From: Paenibacillus albicereus
GTDB lineage: Bacteria; Bacillota; Bacilli; Paenibacillales; Paenibacillaceae
DNA length: 64,000 bases
Reading direction: 5' to 3'
NCBI RefSeq assembly: GCF_012676905.1
Contig: NZ_CP051428.1
Location: 3,372,001-3,436,000 of the forward strand
In this document: in pieces, positions 48,480-56,479 of the stretch
How positions within the stretch are numbered: the first letter of the stretch is position 1
Layout of the letters: every line of letters starts with the position of its first letter
Made by a program: the position numbers and the translations under genes
The notes under the pieces: model-generated
What the model was told of the DNA's origin: nothing
The model's input: the letters and a program-made list of their open reading frames with translations, nothing else
Database searches by the model: none

Positions 48480-50173
48480 AGCTTCCGCAGCCCCCTCTTC
48501 TCATAAGCTGATTTGCGTTTCTCCCGGAAGACAAGTGCGCGGGCCAATGCGTCGATAATGGCTGCGATACCGTCGATCCGGTTCGAGGATTTCTTCTTGT
48601 CTGGAGCGATGTTCTCGTTCGCGTCCATGCGGATGACGACATTGTCTGCCATCCAGCGGAGCACCTCGTTGCCGCCGTGGAAGAAGCGCTTGGCAATAAC
48701 CAGCGCCTCCAACTCCTTCGTTGCTGCCGAGAGGTTTCGCAGGTTCTGTGACAACTCGACCATCTCGAGCCCTTCATCGGCCAGTTCCAGCGCGATCTGA
48801 GTGGCGTTCCATGGATCGAAGGCGATCTCTTGGACGTCATAGAGCTTTGCCAAATCGAGCACCGTCTTTTTAATAAAACGGTAGTCAATGATATTACCAG
48901 GCGTCGTCATGATCAGGCCGTCTTTGATCCACTTGCGATACGGCACGCCGTCGCGCTCTTCCCTTTCCTTGAAGTCCGTCTCTTCCGGCATCCAGAAGAA
49001 GAGCAGCACCTCATAGACGCCGCTCTCCTCTTCTGGTGGAAACAGCAGCGCGAAGGCTGAGATATCCGTCTTGGTCGAAAGGTCGAGCCCGCCGATGCAT
49101 TTGCGACCAAGCAACCTCTCCTTGTCGATGACGCCTGCCGCTGCATCCCACCGCTGCAGAGGCATCCATTTGACCACAGCATTGACCCAACGATTCAAGT
49201 CCTTGATCAGGAAGTTGACGTATGCTGAGGCGAGCTGCTTCGCTTTGTTCGCCTGCCGTCGCATGTAATCCATGCCCTTGGAGACCCCCAGGTTCGGGTT
49301 CGCCTTCGGCCAGCAGCTTTCGTCGAATGGATCGTCATCCTCGTCGATCGCGGCGATGTAAGCAAAGAAGGTCTCGTCGGACTGGATGCCCTTCAAGACC
49401 TTTACGGCGTATTCGCGGAGCTGATGGCAAGGTCCCTGGATGTTAAAGCCGGCCGTCGTGATGACGAAGATCAGCGGCTGCTCCCGCGCCGAGGTGCCCG
49501 ACTCGATGACGTCGTAGAGCGCGGAGGACTTGTGCGCATGGTATTCGTCGATGACAGCACCGTGGACGTTGAGACCGTCAAGGGAGTTGGAATCGGCGCC
49601 CAGCGGCTCGAACTTGGCTCCCGTCTCCGCTACGCTCATGTTCTTCCGGTAGACCCGGACATGCTGTAGGAGATCCGGAGAAGCCTTGACCATCCGTGAC
49701 GCCTCGTCAAAAGTCAGCTTCGCTTGGTCTAGCTTAGTCGCCGCGGAGTAGACTTCTGCTCCGTATTCGCCGTCCGCGATTGTCAGGTAGTTGCCTACGC
49801 CAGCTGCAAGCGTGCTCTTCCCATTTTTCCGGGCAATCTCGTCGTAAGCGACCCTGAAGCGCCGGAGCTGTGTGTCTCGCTCGAGCCAACCGAACAGGCT
49901 GCCGACGATGAATTTCTGCCAGAGCTCCAACTGGAAAGACTGCCGCGCCCACTTGCCCTTGGAGTGCTTGAGGTATCGATAAAAGTCGATGGCATGCGCC
50001 GCTGCCAGGTCGTCGAAGTAATACTCAAAGGTCGTGACGTTCAGTTGGGAGTCCCGGAGGTTATCTAGATGCCGCTGACAGGCAAGCTTCACGAGCTCGC
50101 CAGCGATGATCTCGCCGCTCAGGACCTTCTGAGCATACTCAAGGACTGGGCAGGTCGCGTTTTCTTGGGCCAT
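48476..50173 (-). CDS. Terminase large subunit
   Basis: 565 residues from ATG at 50173. ATPase with Walker A ARKNGKST near residue 113 and Walker B VIDEYHAH; nuclease domain with GGLDLSTKTDISAF and EIAFDPWNATQI. It is the packaging motor of the HK97/P27-associated type. The start lies within the end of the small subunit gene. Confidence 0.95.
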   Translation of the reverse strand: MAQENATCPVLEYAQKVLSGEIIAGELVKLACQRHLDNLRDSQLNVTTFEYYFDDLAAAHAIDFYRYLKHSKGKWARQSFQLELWQKFIVGSLFGWLERDTQLRRFRVAYDEIARKNGKSTLAAGVGNYLTIADGEYGAEVYSAATKLDQAKLTFDEASRMVKASPDLLQHVRVYRKNMSVAETGAKFEPLGADSNSLDGLNVHGAVIDEYHAHKSSALYDVIESGTSAREQPLIFVITTAGFNIQGPCHQLREYAVKVLKGIQSDETFFAYIAAIDEDDDPFDESCWPKANPNLGVSKGMDYMRRQANKAKQLASAYVNFLIKDLNRWVNAVVKWMPLQRWDAAAGVIDKERLLGRKCIGGLDLSTKTDISAFALLFPPEEESGVYEVLLFFWMPEETDFKEREERDGVPYRKWIKDGLIMTTPGNIIDYRFIKKTVLDLAKLYDVQEIAFDPWNATQIALELADEGLEMVELSQNLRNLSAATKELEALVIAKRFFHGGNEVLRWMADNVVIRMDANENIAPDKKKSSNRIDGIAAIIDALARALVFREKRKSAYEKRGLRKL

Positions 50174-50675
50174 GCAGATACCCACTGAATGAATCAGAAT
50201 TGCCCGCTGGCGGCGCGCCACCGGTCGGCAGGATGGTTGGCGCCTCCATTCTAGCTCGCGCCGCAGGAGAGAGTCCGAATTCAGCGCTGATCATCTTTAT
50301 GACCGCGGCTTCCTTCTGGATTACGGCAATCTCCGGGCGCTGCACAAAGTTGGTGGCGCCTGCCTTGTTGGTGTATTCATGGAACATGGATCCAGCTTTC
50401 TTGAGCGACTTCGTTGCGGTGGCATGCCGGCTGTAAGAGAGGCAGTAGGCCTCAAACAAGGCCATGTCCGCGACAGTCAAAAGCCCGAGCTTCATGAGCT
50501 CGGGCCCGATTCGATTCCATTCTCTTTTGGCCATCGCATCAAAGTATGGCGGCGCCTTCGGTAATTCGTTCGGAGCCCGAGGTTTGGGCTCGTTGGCTGG
50601 CGAACGGTCATTGCGAAACGTTCCTTCCAGCACCTTCAGTTCCGTAGGCTTGGGCCTGGGGCCTCGTGCTCCCAT
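50139..50675 (-). CDS. Terminase small subunit, P27 family
   Basis: 178 residues: GARGPRPKPTELKVLEGTFRNDR at the start and GLLTVADMALFEAYC are P27-family marks. ATG at 50675 with GGAGG upstream is favoured over GTG at 50684. Recognises phage DNA for packaging. Confidence 0.9.
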   Translation of the reverse strand: MGARGPRPKPTELKVLEGTFRNDRSPANEPKPRAPNELPKAPPYFDAMAKREWNRIGPELMKLGLLTVADMALFEAYCLSYSRHATATKSLKKAGSMFHEYTNKAGATNFVQRPEIAVIQKEAAVIKMISAEFGLSPAARARMEAPTILPTGGAPPAGNSDSFSGYLHGPRKRDLPSP

Positions 50676-50693
50676 AGGATTCACACCTCCAAA

Positions 50694-50724
50694 TAAAAAA
50701 ACCCGTCTTTAAATCGACGGGTTC
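50694..50724 (-). terminator. Terminator before the terminase genes
   Basis: AACCCGTC and GACGGGTT pair around ATTTAAA-type loop and lead into seven T (minus strand). It separates the cargo gene at 50730 from the packaging genes, so late transcription must start after it or read through it. Confidence 0.8.
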
Positions 50725-50729
50725 AATAA

Positions 50730-51077
50730 TTATTTTATAAATTCGTTCCAAGCAACTCCCCACGACAAGGAGGGAATTGGGGCAAGAGGTGGGAGCGACG
50801 GGATTGGCTGGAGGGGCGTAAGTGAAAAAACCGGTGGTAGTGGCGGGACTTGGGTCAGAGGAGTTATCGGCCCACCAGTTGCACCTTTAGTAAAGGCGAC
50901 TGCATTGCCATTTTTGTCTCTTAAAAAACCTGATTTGTAAGTTCCGAAGTGTTCGCCACGAAACGAATATACTGATCCGTTTCTTACAAATGCTTTTGCT
51001 TCGCCCCTAACAGAGTAAATGACATCCCTCTTTAGCCACGCCTGAACTTGTCCGTATTTATCAAAAATTGACTCCAT
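50730..51077 (-). CDS. 4-fold beta flower domain protein (cargo gene)
   Basis: 115 residues. Four short repeats of the type YSVRGE, FVRNGSVYSFRGEHFGTY, GFLRDKNGNAVAFTKGA, then GGPITPL and a tail of repeated P-L-P-P-I units ending SLSWGVAWNEFIK. This is the 4-fold beta flower family, scattered in bacteria and prophages without known function. AT-rich and followed by a terminator, like a moron gene. Confidence 0.7.
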   Translation of the reverse strand: MESIFDKYGQVQAWLKRDVIYSVRGEAKAFVRNGSVYSFRGEHFGTYKSGFLRDKNGNAVAFTKGATGGPITPLTQVPPLPPVFSLTPLQPIPSLPPLAPIPSLSWGVAWNEFIK

Positions 51078-51219
51078 TTCTCCATCACCCTTCACTCGAT
51101 GTGTTGGAGAAATTATACTACAACCCCCCCTTAGAAAAAACCTGACCGCGGTTATACGAAACTGGACGCGCGGTCTATGGCTGTCAGGGGCTTAGGATTT
51201 GCCCCCCCCCTCCCCCTTT

Positions 51220-51648
51220 TCATTCGACACGGTTCGACTTTTCGACAAAACCGAGGTCCAGCGCCCTTTTCTCCCTTCTCACGCCCATTCCCCTGCCGAA
51301 CCCACCATCCTCGGTCACTGTCTTGATGTCATGGTGCCTCTTACACAGCGGCTGCCAGTTGTTCTCGTCCCAGAACAGCTTCTTTTTTCCTTTATGAGGG
51401 ATGATGTGGTCAACGACGGTCGCAGGCGTCAGCCTTTCCTCCATGTAGCACTCGAGACATATTGGATGCTGTTGGAGGAACCTTACTCTTCGCTCTCTCC
51501 AGCGAGCGTCATAGCCCCTCTTCGCTGCGCTCTCTCTAAGGTCGTCGTACCTCTTATGGGTCTTACTCGCGTGGGCCGTGCAGTGCCGTTCTGCAGTTAG
51601 CTCAGGGCAACCTGCCTTGGCACACGGCTTCTTGAGTTTGCTCGGCAC
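51220..51648 (-). CDS. HNH endonuclease near the terminase
   Basis: 142 residues with zinc Cys (CAKAGCPEL, CLECYMEE) and HNH core VVDHIIPHKGKKKLFWDENNWQPLCKRHHDIKT. HNH proteins beside terminase genes assist DNA packaging in many phages. The gene-free DNA at 51078-51219 before it may hold a late promoter. Confidence 0.85.
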   Translation of the reverse strand: MPSKLKKPCAKAGCPELTAERHCTAHASKTHKRYDDLRESAAKRGYDARWRERRVRFLQQHPICLECYMEERLTPATVVDHIIPHKGKKKLFWDENNWQPLCKRHHDIKTVTEDGGFGRGMGVRREKRALDLGFVEKSNRVE

Positions 51649-51734
51649 TTACCACCAACTCCTTTCGGCGCTCGCGTAGATCTCAGGATGACGAGCCACG
51701 TACGTTTTCACCTCACTCTTTATTTTGGGCAAAC

Positions 51735-51763
51735 AAAAAGGCCACTCGTTTGAGAGCGACCTT
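51735..51763 (-). terminator. Terminator of the 54-residue gene
   Basis: AAGGTCGCTC and GAGTGGCCTT pair (one mismatch) and lead into TTTTG on the minus strand, overlapping the gene's last codon. Confidence 0.7.
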
Positions 51764-51927
51764 CATTGCTTTTCTAAAATTTCTAAACCTTGATTTAGCA
51801 AATCAATTATTTCACGAATTTCCCCCTTATCAAGCGTTACGTCAGAATTAAGAATGAGATACCCATCGTGTATTTCTATACTGTTGTATTTGGGTGTGAC
51901 TATACGAAGCGGGCTGGGCTGATCCAT
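51763..51927 (-). CDS. 54-residue hypothetical protein
   Basis: ATG at 51927 with GAGGTGGGAG upstream. Product (MDQPSPLRIVTPKYNSIEIH, then a helix IREIIDLLNQGLEILEK) is acidic and AT-rich in coding. Divergent from the 237-residue cargo gene. Unknown; might be its regulator or partner. Confidence 0.55.
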   Translation of the reverse strand: MDQPSPLRIVTPKYNSIEIHDGYLILNSDVTLDKGEIREIIDLLNQGLEILEKQ

Positions 51928-52010
51928 TGTCTTTACTCCCACCTCTTCTATTTACAATTTCCCCCATCAGTGATACCTTTTGTATCAAAACTATTCATTG
52001 GGGGATTTAT

Positions 52011-52724
52011 ATGTCTTCTTTCACTGACGCTCAATACCTGCTTTATGATGCTGGAGAACAGCTAAAAGCCATTGAGAAATTTTATGCTGAATCAATCCAG
52101 GAACAGAACATCTCTCCCGCGTTAAACCTCAAGGTTAAACATTACGTGGAAGACCTTCGTTCCTGCCTTGAGTACGTGGCGCACCATATTCACTTTGTAT
52201 TTTGTCAAGGGAATGAGTTCCCCTTCAAAACGCAGTTCCCAATTTTTGAACATGAAGACAAAATGATTAGAAAGATGGTGGCAGATAGAACAGCTCCTTT
52301 TAAAGAACTTCCTGTTAACAAACCAGAGCTTTGGGATTACCTTTTAAGTCTTCAAACTTTTCGAAATCCCGAAACCGCTTCGTGGCTTTACATCCTTCAG
52401 GACTTGAGCAACAGCAGCAAACACAGAAAATTATCTCCACAAAGAAAGCAAATAGACATGTTCGCAAGGCATCTTGAATTCCCGGGAATAACATTTAAAA
52501 ACTGTACTTTCAGGGGAGTCAAAAATAATATTCAAATTAATGGAGTTAACTATGACCCCACTGTCGAGAATGGTTTGAGTAGTGTGGCGCTTGTCGAGGA
52601 TGTTGACGCATGGGTAAGTTTTGTCTTTGAAGAACTCAACATACCTGTTTTTCCTACACTGCAAGATATTCTCCAAGGCGTCGCTTCAGTAGTAGATCAA
52701 ATTGAAGAATATCTAAATGAATAA
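52011..52724 (+). CDS. AT-rich cargo gene, HEPN-like helical protein
   Basis: 237 residues from ATG at 52011 (GGGGGA upstream). Helical first half (HYVEDLRSCLEYVAHHIHFVF) and LSNSSKHRKLSPQ, a pattern I know from uncharacterised families with HEPN-like folds; a beta-rich C-terminal half. Rightward, much more AT-rich than the phage core and bounded by terminators, so it is a moron. A defence function is possible but unproven. Confidence 0.55.
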   Translation: MSSFTDAQYLLYDAGEQLKAIEKFYAESIQEQNISPALNLKVKHYVEDLRSCLEYVAHHIHFVFCQGNEFPFKTQFPIFEHEDKMIRKMVADRTAPFKELPVNKPELWDYLLSLQTFRNPETASWLYILQDLSNSSKHRKLSPQRKQIDMFARHLEFPGITFKNCTFRGVKNNIQINGVNYDPTVENGLSSVALVEDVDAWVSFVFEELNIPVFPTLQDILQGVASVVDQIEEYLNE

Positions 52725-52729
52725 CCACT

Positions 52730-52750
52730 GCCGCTTATGCGGCTTTTTAT
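52730..52750 (+). terminator. Terminator of the 52011 cargo gene
   Basis: GCCGC-TTAT-GCGGC followed by TTTTTATT, directly after the stop. Confidence 0.8.
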
Positions 52751-52950
52751 TATGCATCAATTAAATACGGCACCAGATCATCATATGAGAACGTGTCGTA
52801 CTGGATCTCATGTACGTTGAAATACTCGCGCACCTTATCAACGAGTGGCTGCAGTGTTTCCACTGTCACCGGGAACGTTTCACCTGTTCCGTAATCCATA
52901 TACTGCTGCGTCAGTGCCCATTCGATCGCCTGTGGCGTTTCTATTGGCAT
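52750..52950 (-). CDS. Hypothetical phage protein (66 residues)
   Basis: Acidic, mixed alpha/beta (PQAIEWALTQQYMDYGTGETFP). ATG at 52950 overlaps the TAA-side of the next gene. No family recognised. Confidence 0.55.
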   Translation of the reverse strand: MPIETPQAIEWALTQQYMDYGTGETFPVTVETLQPLVDKVREYFNVHEIQYDTFSYDDLVPYLIDA

Positions 52951-53423
52951 TATGCTTGCACCCCCTGAAGGTTAATAGTCAACGATCCGCCTGTCGGCGC
53001 CGTGCTGCACTGTGCTCGTACCGTAATTGATGCCCATGCATCCGCAAGAGCCGGAATATCGGCAGCCGTGACAACACCGAAACTCGTTGCCGGAATCGTT
53101 TTCGATCCTGCATTCGCCGTTGCTCCAGAAGAGTTCTTCACGAGGACCGATACGATAACGGGCTGATTCAGCGTGTTGAACACCATGAGCGTCTTGCGTC
53201 CGCTGATAGCCGCGATGTCCACACCTGCCGGTGCCGCGATGTCCTTGTTCGCTGTGTCCGTAATTGCTAGAGCATTATGGTACAGCGCCTCTAGATAGCT
53301 GCGTCCGACCAGGCGGGTGTTCCGGCTCCCATCAACATTGATTCCGTCAGCTTCGTTTGCTTCCGTGCCGTTAGTGCGGCGAACCCTCCCCGAGCGGATG
53401 TAGTCATAGTCTCCTGCTGGCAT
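52950..53423 (-). CDS. Hypothetical structural-type phage protein
   Basis: 157 residues, Ala-, Thr- and Val-rich and beta-rich (VSVLVKNSSGATANAGSKTI, WASITVRAQCSTAPTGG), like small virion decoration or fibre proteins. AAGGAGCTGAT precedes the ATG. Location apart from the structural operon is odd. Confidence 0.5.
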   Translation of the reverse strand: MPAGDYDYIRSGRVRRTNGTEANEADGINVDGSRNTRLVGRSYLEALYHNALAITDTANKDIAAPAGVDIAAISGRKTLMVFNTLNQPVIVSVLVKNSSGATANAGSKTIPATSFGVVTAADIPALADAWASITVRAQCSTAPTGGSLTINLQGVQA

Positions 53424-53435
53424 TAGATCAGCTCC

Positions 53436-53540
53436 TTAGATTGGTTTCGCACCTTGTCGACGCTCCTCGCGGTTCCTCGGCGGCTGCGGTTCAGAAGCAT
53501 GGCCGGCGTGCCGCAAGAACCAGTTCCAGAACTTCTTCAT
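53436..53540 (-). CDS. 34-residue basic phage peptide
   Basis: ATG at 53540 with GGAGGGG upstream. MKKFWNWFLRHAG and an Arg-rich tail; an amphipathic short protein. First gene of a three-gene leftward set ending at 52750. Confidence 0.5.
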   Translation of the reverse strand: MKKFWNWFLRHAGHASEPQPPRNREERRQGAKPI

Positions 53541-53565
53541 GTCCATCCCCTCCGTTTTTGGGCAT

Positions 53566-53590
53566 AAAAAAAGCACCTGTCCAGGTGCTT
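53566..53590 (-). terminator. Terminator of the HEPN-like gene
   Basis: AAGCACCTG-GA-CAGGTGCTT followed by seven T on the minus strand, immediately after the stop at 53589. Confidence 0.85.
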
Positions 53591-54230
53591 AATAAGAAAA
53601 ATGTTTTACAAGATCAATGAGCAACGAACTTATATCCATGGCATCTTTTCTGGATATATATCGTTTATTATATTGGCTCCCATGAACCAGATTACGCATT
53701 CTTCTTACCATGTGCATAATATTAGCCTGATGATCATCAATAAGACCTTCGGATACCGCTTGAATAATCATTCCATTAAGATTCAATTCATCCGTCGCTT
53801 TAAGCTTTGCATATAGCATTCCTTCAAAAACAGCACCGCACATCAATGCAAAAGATAACCATACTCCTTGTTCAAAGCTTTTTTCTGCTTCCTCATAAAA
53901 TGCGCCTACTCTAGTTCTAAGCTTTAGATCAGTAATCCATGGAAACAAAAGTGCATAATCTCTAATGCCATAGTAATTTAAAACTATATGAATGGTTTGT
54001 ACTCCATCTTCGCCAGCATCAGAAGCCATTACAATGTTATTACCCTCAATTCTATCTTCATTCGTAGAAACTCCAGCCAAAGAACCCAGATACCCTATAA
54101 AGTGCCCTACAGAAAATGCAGGTAGGATATTAATTTTGTGATACCAAAGATATGGAAATTTACTTTCTAAATTTGGATTTGGAAGAACGGTTATTTGATC
54201 TTTCTTCACTTCAAATAAAATAGATTTCAA
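53589..54230 (-). CDS. AT-rich cargo gene with C-terminal HEPN-like domain
   Basis: 213 residues. The C-terminal half is helical with SFALMCGAVFEGMLYAKL and MVRRMRNLVHGSQYN, which fits the R-x4-6-H motif of HEPN RNases (RMRNLVH). The N-terminal half is beta-rich. AT-rich, own terminator, no phage family resemblance: a moron, plausibly an abortive-infection or exclusion protein. Confidence 0.55.
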   Translation of the reverse strand: MKSILFEVKKDQITVLPNPNLESKFPYLWYHKINILPAFSVGHFIGYLGSLAGVSTNEDRIEGNNIVMASDAGEDGVQTIHIVLNYYGIRDYALLFPWITDLKLRTRVGAFYEEAEKSFEQGVWLSFALMCGAVFEGMLYAKLKATDELNLNGMIIQAVSEGLIDDHQANIMHMVRRMRNLVHGSQYNKRYISRKDAMDISSLLIDLVKHFSY

Positions 54231-54321
54231 TATATCCCCTCCATCCTAGCAGTATGCAGCATCTTCCAAATATCTGCAATATATGCTATCTTTCGAGTAA
54301 AGAGATGGAAGGGATGATTTG

Positions 54322-54450
54322 ATGTTTTTACGTATTGCCGACGCCTTGTTTGGGGAGTTTCGTAGAATCACTTTTGGTTTCATTCTAGCTTTAGCTTCAC
54401 TTGCCGCCATTGGTTACATAGCGAAATTCTTGGACTCCCTCCAACAATGA
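54322..54450 (+). CDS. 42-residue single-pass membrane peptide
   Basis: ATG at 54322 with GGAAGGG upstream. One hydrophobic helix (FGFILALASLAAIGYIAKFL). Its TGA overlaps the next ATG (ATGA). Confidence 0.55.
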   Translation: MFLRIADALFGEFRRITFGFILALASLAAIGYIAKFLDSLQQ

Positions 54451-54644
54451 ACGCCCCGAAGAACAAGATACTCAGGCAAAACAAGCATTTCTTCGTTGCT
54501 ATGCTCAGCCAAACTCCAGTATCCGTCTGGATGCATGGTGAGCTGCTGGACTATGGAGGCATCATTCAGATGGTGAATCCCATATCAGTAAAGATCAACG
54601 ATTCATATTATATCCGTAACGTCTGTGAGTTTCGGATACGATAA
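54447..54644 (+). CDS. 65-residue hypothetical protein, coupled to the membrane peptide
   Basis: Starts at the overlapping ATG. LSQTPVSVWMHGELLDYGGIIQMVNPISVKIND is beta-rich, like an Sm-type or SH3-type barrel. Two-gene rightward set with its own terminator. Function unknown. Confidence 0.5.
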   Translation: MNAPKNKILRQNKHFFVAMLSQTPVSVWMHGELLDYGGIIQMVNPISVKINDSYYIRNVCEFRIR

Positions 54645-54676
54645 GAGCCCGTGGGATTACTCCCCGGGCTCCTTTT
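54645..54676 (+). terminator. Terminator of the 54322-54644 set
   Basis: GAGCCCG and CGGGCTC stem with a G-rich/C-rich extension, then CTTTTC. Confidence 0.7.
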
Positions 54677-54691
54677 CATACGACGAATCGG

Positions 54692-55075
54692 TTAGAGGTC
54701 CGGCCTCCTCCCGAAAACGTGCTCAGCGTAATCCCCGATGAGCGCCTGGATCCTACGCTCTGCTTCCTCTGGATGCACCCTCAGGACGTCGGTTATTGAC
54801 CTGCTCCTATAGGGCACCAGGATCGTCCCCCGTTCCATCCCCAAACGAAGAACGTAGATGTTGGCCGCCTTCAGCTCTTTACGCAGCTCAGCCAGCTTCT
54901 GAGCGGACCAAATTGCCATGCCGTAGGTGCAGGCCGAGTAAAGCCTGTTTAGGATGTTGCGATTGGCCTCGAGCGTTTCATAAGCCCTCTCGTACCTACC
55001 TGGCATCAACTCAAGGATCGCCACATCCTCGATCATTTCCTGCTCTCGTTTTGTCGGCGCTAAATTCATCCCCAA
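54692..55075 (-). CDS. Probable SOS-controlled phage protein (127 residues)
   Basis: TTG at 55075 (AGAGGTGA upstream) or ATG at 55069. Helical: TKREQEMIEDVAILELMPG, SAQKLAELRKELKAANIYV. Resembles small proteins common in Paenibacillus without function. A strong LexA box is 30-45 bases upstream with a TATACT hexamer between. Confidence 0.55.
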   Translation of the reverse strand: MGMNLAPTKREQEMIEDVAILELMPGRYERAYETLEANRNILNRLYSACTYGMAIWSAQKLAELRKELKAANIYVLRLGMERGTILVPYRSRSITDVLRVHPEEAERRIQALIGDYAEHVFGRRPDL

Positions 55076-55105
55076 TGCAGATCACCTCTGGGGATAGTAT
55101 ACTGC

Positions 55106-55119
55106 GAACACTCGTTCTT
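55106..55119. promoter_or_regulatory. LexA (SOS) box
   Basis: CGAACACTCGTTCT fits CGAACRNRYGTTYG at 12 of 14 positions and has a complete CGAAC half-site. It is directly upstream of the TATACT hexamer (minus strand AGTATACTATCC) serving the gene at 55075. Confidence 0.6.
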
Positions 55120-55141
55120 ATACCAGTTGAAAATATTGACG

Positions 55142-55291
55142 TCAGTCAGCTGCGGTTAAAAAGAACCCACAAACTCTTACCGCGCCCCAACCGAAATCAA
55201 CAAGGTCGCATCCAGACAAAGCCTCGTACCCCAAATACGTTCCAACGCCTTGGTGGTAGTTGTGGACCTTCTGTCCGATTTCAAACCGCAT
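55142..55291 (-). CDS. 49-residue phage protein
   Basis: ATG at 55291 with GGAGGGG upstream. Beta-rich (FEIGQKVHNYHQGVGTYLGY, CDLVDFGWGAVRVC); like small DUF-type phage proteins that form beta barrels. It has its own promoter. Confidence 0.6.
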   Translation of the reverse strand: MRFEIGQKVHNYHQGVGTYLGYEALSGCDLVDFGWGAVRVCGFFLTAAD

Positions 55292-55313
55292 AAGGATCCC
55301 CTCCGTTTTATAC

Positions 55314-55342
55314 ATTGTACCCTCACCCAAACCGCCGATCAA
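55314..55342 (-). promoter_or_regulatory. Sigma-A-type promoter
   Basis: Minus strand TTGATC (55337-55342), 17-bp spacer, TACAAT (55314-55319), about 23 bases upstream of the gene at 55291. Confidence 0.55.
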
Positions 55343-55671
55343 TCAGCAGCTTGGGTAAGAGTGCGACCATTATTGACGCTGGTCGCTTGCGCCTGCGATC
55401 CGATCTTTAGCCGCTGCAGTCGCGGCCCAGGGGAGAGGAATGAGCCGAAGGGTGGCTCTACAGGATCGGCGTGAATGGTGACCGCTGATTGTTGGGCTCA
55501 GCGGACGAAGCCTTTGTTGGCCGCCTACATGGAGTAAACGGCATTCGGGCAGCCAGGGGTCAAGGGCACCGGAACGCGAATTCGGGCCGTTTCTGGCCGT
55601 CTTGCAATAGGTTACGCCATGATGCACCTCTACATATGGCGGCAAGGTTCGAGAGGAGCTTTCACCGCATG
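55343..55671. other. Gene-free hairpin-rich stretch, possible structured RNA
   Basis: No credible gene on either strand in 329 bp. The DNA holds a row of short stems: GCGACC/GGTCGC near 55362-55386, GCCGC/GCGGC near 55409-55425, GAGCC/GGCTC near 55442-55458, CCGCTGA/TCAGCGG near 55481-55503 and GGCC/GGCC near 55585-55598. The stem density is unusual for protein-coding or spacer DNA. The strand and promoter are unclear. Confidence 0.35.
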
Positions 55672-55697
55672 CAAAAAGCCGACCACTTGGGCCGGCT
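55672..55697 (-). terminator. Terminator of the right-end gene set
   Basis: Minus strand AGCCGGCC-CAAGT-GGTCGGCT followed by TTTTTGC, about 100 bases after the gene ending at 55799. Confidence 0.75.
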
Positions 55698-55798
55698 GGA
55701 TCGTCAAGGCGTTCACGCCTCAGCGGTGTCTCTCTCGATCCTGACAATATCAATATACCATGTCCAAAAGCAAATGGAGTCCTGTCTGCGTGCGAGTT

Positions 55799-55996
55799 TC
55801 AGCCGAGTTGAGATTGAATAAGGTTGGAATTGCTCGAACGCACGATTTCGGCTGTGAGGATCGAGCCCCCGCACCACGGATCGTTGTATCTGCGCCCCTT
55901 CAGCCGGCAATATTTACGCTTGGCGTCCGTGCCGTTCTTTGCCTCAATCTGAATGCGCTCCTTCTCCCAGCGGACGCCGACTAGGTATGTAGCCAT
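55799..55996 (-). CDS. 65-residue basic phage protein
   Basis: ATG at 55996 with CAGGAGGTG upstream. MATYLVGVRWEKERIQIEAKNG is beta-rich, then a Lys/Arg cluster (DAKRKYCRLKGRRYN). It may bind nucleic acid. Confidence 0.6.
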   Translation of the reverse strand: MATYLVGVRWEKERIQIEAKNGTDAKRKYCRLKGRRYNDPWCGGSILTAEIVRSSNSNLIQSQLG

Positions 55997-56017
55997 CTGC
56001 AGCACCTCCTGAATGTT

Positions 56018-56479
56018 TTAAGCGCAGGGCCCAACAATAAGCGAATAAGGCCTTGCCTCTTTGTACCCCGAATCGCACATGATCGTCAGGCTCTTCTGGT
56101 TGGCGCGCACGACCGCGACGACGCCGTATGCTGAGTCAAGGACCTTGTCGCCTGGCTTGGAGCTCCTGAGCCGTCTCTCGATCTCCTCACGCACTGTACG
56201 TGCCCTCTCGAGTGCCCCGGACTCGATGTCCTTGATCTGGCCCTCCAGCACCTGCAGCTCACGCATGAGCTCAATCTGCTTCTTGGCCCGATCGATGCTC
56301 ATGTCCATGCTCCGGGCACGGCGGGCATTAAGCTTGGCGTTGTTGGGGCCGGCTGACCCGACTGTCCCCAGATGGAAATGCTGTCTGACTCCGTCCAAGT
56401 GGCTGTCGGTCAGCTGGCCGAGCTGCTCGATCTTCTTCGTGAGGGCTGCGTGGCGTTGCTTGAGCTGGTCGATCGTCAT
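56018..56479 (-). CDS. Coiled-coil phage protein (153 residues)
   Basis: ATG at 56479. Long helices (TIDQLKQRHAALTKKIEQLG, KKQIELMRELQVLEGQIKDI) followed by a small beta region (KPGDKVLDSAYGVVAVVRANQKS). Overlaps the previous gene's stop (ATGA). No family recognised. Confidence 0.6.
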   Translation of the reverse strand: MTIDQLKQRHAALTKKIEQLGQLTDSHLDGVRQHFHLGTVGSAGPNNAKLNARRARSMDMSIDRAKKQIELMRELQVLEGQIKDIESGALERARTVREEIERRLRSSKPGDKVLDSAYGVVAVVRANQKSLTIMCDSGYKEARPYSLIVGPCA

